From Isochrysis galbana (taxonomy: Eukaryota; Haptophyta; Isochrysidales; Isochrysidaceae): a stretch of DNA of 32,500 bases. The stretch is taken from contig CM030945.1 of NCBI GenBank assembly GCA_018136815.1, forward strand, positions 1,423,299 to 1,455,798, in the 5' to 3' direction. Made by a program: the position numbers and the translations under genes. The notes below the pieces were generated by a model that saw only the letters and a program-made list of their open reading frames with translations, was not told where the DNA came from and made no database searches. Numbering within the stretch: the first letter of the stretch is position 1; every line of letters starts with the position of its first letter. Below are positions 31,180 through 32,500 of this stretch, one piece after another.

Positions 31180-32500
31180 CTGGACGGACGGCCAGGCGTC
31201 GGCACCAGGGCAACTTAGCAACGCGCAGACATGCGACAGAGGGGTCGGCACAACGAGGGCAGATCTTGTTGGGGAGCTATGACCGGACGTGTATAGCTTA
31301 GCTAGGTGTGACCACGTGTTTGTTGGTATTTGGAGTTTCTCTTCCCACTTGGCCGGTCCCGCGAGGCGCTTGCGCTTGCGGCTTGCTCGCTGGAGGGCCC
31401 TGGTGAGGTGCGTCACTTCGATTGCGTCGAGCGGCGTCTTGCCGTCCAAGGTGTTTTCATCAGCCAGCGGGTATTCGGCGAGTCTCTTGTTGGACTTGTA
31501 CCCTTCTCCCCACCTCGCCGGCGGGGCGGTGTCTAGGTTCGGCGGGGCGTCGGTTCTTTTCCCGATTATTGGTGTGCCAAGGTACGAAAGTTCCGCTTCG
31601 TACCAAATGCCATTGTCCTTCACAAAGTATTCGCCTTCCTGCGGCGTGATGTGAAGTTCGGGGCGCTTCCAGTGCCGCCTCCAGCTCGGGGTCTCGTACG
31701 TTGGCCCGTTCCTGGTAGAGCCACACATAGTACTTCCACAGTTCTCTGCGTATCTCCGCGTCTTCCGCGGTCGTGTGTCTCGTGGCCTCGTCTGGGACGT
31801 TCCAGTCTTTCGTGATGTACAGTTCCGGGATCGCGCTGTTCGAGGTTCGAGATTGAAACTTCCGGAAGAATTCTTTCGTCATTCTTTCTTCGTGTTTAAG
31901 AGAGTCGAAGCTTTCTTTGGTCGTTGGTCTAGATGCTAGATGTTTTGCGGATTGTATCTATTTCGTTGTTGAGTTCGCGCATCCTATCGAGTTTTCTGGC
32001 ATTGGGCTCTCCGTCGTTCAGCTCGATTCCGAGTAGGGCGAGTTCGTCGAGCGCTCTGGCTATCTTTTGGTGTTCATTACCCTGCCTTGTTGCCCATAGG
32101 AGGTACGTTGCTACCGCCCTTTTGGCGCTGCCCCAGGCGTCATCGACGCTTTCTTCTGGGGTCTCCGGGTTGATGTGGCTTTTCCATAGATGTGCCACCA
32201 CCCTTCGGGTGTCTTGCTCGGCGAAAAGCTCGCTGTCTACGCGTATATCGTACGTGCGCCCCGCTTTGTATCCGACCACTTCGAACGTGCCTATGACCGG
32301 TAGGTGGTCCGAGGCGCCTTTCCCCGTGAATGAAGAGTGCCGGGTGTGGGCCTATCGTTTGCCAATTGATGTTGGAACATGTTATGGGTGTGTATATTCT
32401 ATCTATCCGTGTGTGTACGGTTCCCGAGGCCCACCTGGCTGGGAGGGTCGTCCTGGCGCGGTCGCTTCGGCGACAGCGGCGTGTCCATGAGTCCTTCGTC
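31180..32500 (-). mobile_element. non-LTR retrotransposon fragment (endonuclease end, linker, C-terminal part), copy 2
   Basis: Reading leftwards from the window edge, ASDHLPVIGTFEV (32315-32277) is the endonuclease C-terminal S-D-H-x-P motif. The linker helix frame follows (32279-31929). Next come MTKEFFRKFQ and EIRRELWKYYVWLYQER (31882-31700). After a frameshift near 31660-31700 there is a C-terminal-like part (WYEAELSYLGTPI, then KWEEKLQIPTNTW) and a Cys cluster KICPRCADP near 31250. The reverse transcriptase core is absent, so an internal deletion is likely. The left limit is uncertain because it meets the plus-strand fragment. Confidence 0.65.

Overview
This is nuclear DNA from a eukaryote, most likely a flagellated alga with a secondary plastid (haptophyte or heterokont type). 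Genes have GT-AG introns of about 80 to 440 bases, most donors start GTG, and gene starts lie beside long purine or pyrimidine tracts. Two proteins begin with secretory or plastid-type leaders, while an LC8 dynein light chain and a possible ciliary protein suggest a flagellum. I cannot name the species.

Seven genes are well supported, five of them rebuilt by joining exons. Left to right they are: a six-exon lipocalin fused to an N-terminal membrane domain (4279-6454, +); TRAPP subunit TRAPPC4/Trs23 (9027-9543, -); ribonuclease H2 subunit C (11199-11794, -); an MMS2/UEV1-type ubiquitin E2 variant (13611-14178, -); a drug/metabolite transporter superfamily protein with a coiled-coil tail (18558-20321, +); LC8 dynein light chain (22768-23043, -); and a two-exon, proline/glutamine-rich, possibly ciliary protein (26503-28654, -). 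Weaker candidates are a signal-peptide ORF at 1417-1623 (-), a Myb/SANT-like exon near 17.1 kb (-), a 44-residue membrane protein at 24450-24584 (+) and an unrecognised ORF at 12992-13537 (-). The genes are housekeeping genes with no shared pathway and no operon logic.

The space between genes is crowded with mobile and repeated DNA. It holds decayed non-LTR retrotransposons of one family at 7.37-8.76 kb and 30.4-32.5 kb. It also holds a hAT-like miniature element with an exact 8-bp target duplication (8215-8662), inserted inside the first retrotransposon. A 533-bp element with 21-bp inverted ends (6628-7160), a palindromic GGCC-core family in three copies (2.2, 3.8 and 15.6 kb), and a 526-bp inverted-repeat element (24898-25423) complete the set. 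Minisatellites and a roughly 245-bp GA microsatellite add to this.

The most unusual points are the membrane-anchored lipocalin, the recurring purine-to-pyrimidine switch upstream of gene starts, and several miniature element families that I cannot assign to described ones.
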